Part shown: positions 63,475-64,000 of the stretch, in pieces
How the letters are laid out: the number at the start of each line of letters is the position of its first letter
Position numbering within the stretch: the stretch's first letter is position 1
From: Pelodera strongyloides
Lineage: Eukaryota; Nematoda; Chromadorea; Rhabditida; Rhabditidae
Assembly: GCA_036852015.1 (NCBI GenBank)
Contig: JAANDG010000491.1
Span: 47,748-111,747, forward strand
Reading direction: 5' to 3'
Length of the DNA stretch: 64,000 nt
The notes under the pieces: generated by a model
Databases searched by the model: none
What the model saw: the letters and a program-made list of their open reading frames with translations, nothing else
What the model was told of the DNA's origin: nothing
Made by a program: the position numbers and the translations under genes

Positions 63475-63630
63475 ATGGCTGCAGCTTCGCCATGGGAAAT
63501 ATCGGCCACGGAACACCAGGCAAACATGGCCCAGTTTCAAATGGCCGGTCCAGTTGGTGGAAAATTGCCGGCGCAATCCGCTCGAAATGTGTTGTTGAAG
63601 AGCAACTTACCGGCGAATATTTTGGCCCAG
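63475..63630 (+). CDS. first coding exon of an EH-domain protein, probably intersectin (continues past window)
   Basis: The exon encodes 52 residues from MAAASPWEISATEHQANMAQ to LPANILAQ, with a gttagc donor at 63631. The pattern W-x-I-x-x-x-E, then GKLPAQSARNVLLKSNLPANILAQ, is the first half of an EH domain and is closest to the first EH domain of intersectin. EH domains bind NPF motifs, and intersectin is an endocytic scaffold. The ATG lies 9 nt after an acceptor (tttatag), consistent with trans-splicing. Other EH proteins (EPS15, REPS) are possible, since the second half is outside the window. Confidence 0.65.
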
Positions 63631-64000
63631 GTTAGCTTATTTCATCGTGAATCAGCAAGTTGGGTCTCACAATTTGGGGTGTTCAGCTGTCCAGCATAAT
63701 AATACTTCAAAGGGTATTCACGTGCCCGTCGTGAATCGAATCAATCAGTTACTGTGTGGGTAAAGTGTAGTTCTCTCTCTTGATTGAGTAAAGTAGAGAT
63801 CTCTTGACTGTATTGACACCAAATGAGCGCAGTGTGCCATTTCGGCAATTTTTCGCTTGGCCAGCTTTCCATTACATTGGTAATCGAAGGTGTCAGCGTC
63901 ACAAAAACAAACGTCCATTTTTATAAATATTTTGAAACATTGTATGTGTGTGTAACGTGTGATATTATGAAGGAGATTAGATGACAGAATTGTTTCTTTC

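Overview
The window is nuclear DNA from a nematode. The clearest evidence is an intact 127-residue major sperm protein gene, a family restricted to nematodes. Other evidence: dense splicing with TTTCAG/TTTTAG-type acceptors, start codons placed directly behind splice acceptors as expected for spliced-leader trans-splicing, and a kinase matching the AAK1/SEL-5 family. The species cannot be named from sequence alone. The gene structure (exons of about 100 bp, introns of 0.3-2 kb full of fold-back elements) is looser than in C. elegans.

Layout, left to right. (1) 291-3936, plus strand: a four-exon gene for a 130-residue secreted precursor with six cysteines after the signal peptide and a C-terminal KR-AHMKNPFMG-stop, which looks like an amidated peptide hormone. 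(2) 23756 down to at least 6163, minus strand: a 30-exon NAK-family kinase (AAK1/SEL-5 type) with a long adaptor-binding tail containing NPF and DPF motifs. (3) 23.8-28.2 kb: intergenic and repeat-filled. It holds a 322-bp spacerless palindrome, a tandem array of about 180 bp per unit and a large hairpin element. (4) 42706 down to 28560, minus strand: a 29-exon coiled-coil protein of 943 residues that I assign to the FAM184 family. The MSP gene (40737-41216, plus strand) lies inside its third intron. (5) 43-52.9 kb: mostly repeats and AT-rich DNA, with a two-exon minus-strand gene model (89 residues) and several exon-like pieces I could not join. (6) 57841 down to 52996, minus strand: an eight-exon mitochondrial coiled-coil membrane protein of the CCDC51/MITOK family. 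(7) 58445-60406, plus strand, divergent from MITOK across about 600 bp: a five-exon SOSS complex subunit B (hSSB/NABP) gene. (8) 61861-62710: an inverted-repeat element. (9) 63475 to beyond the right edge, plus strand: the first coding exon of an EH-domain protein, most like intersectin.

I rebuilt the exon chains by hand from splice signals, reading phase and family similarity. In the seven main models every exon joint keeps phase. Total coding lengths are exact multiples of three: 393, 3312, 2832, 384, 1005 and 585 nt for the peptide precursor, kinase (without its last exon), FAM184, MSP, MITOK and SOSS-B genes.

Transposable elements are the other main content. At least five families of short fold-back elements have TTAA at their ends and an inner terminus beginning AG. 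One of them (terminus TTAAAGCGAAATACCGGCC) is present in about a dozen copies, several within 6-30 bp of a 5' splice site. There is also a tRNA-headed SINE whose 3' tail supplies the pyrimidine tract of a FAM184 splice acceptor.
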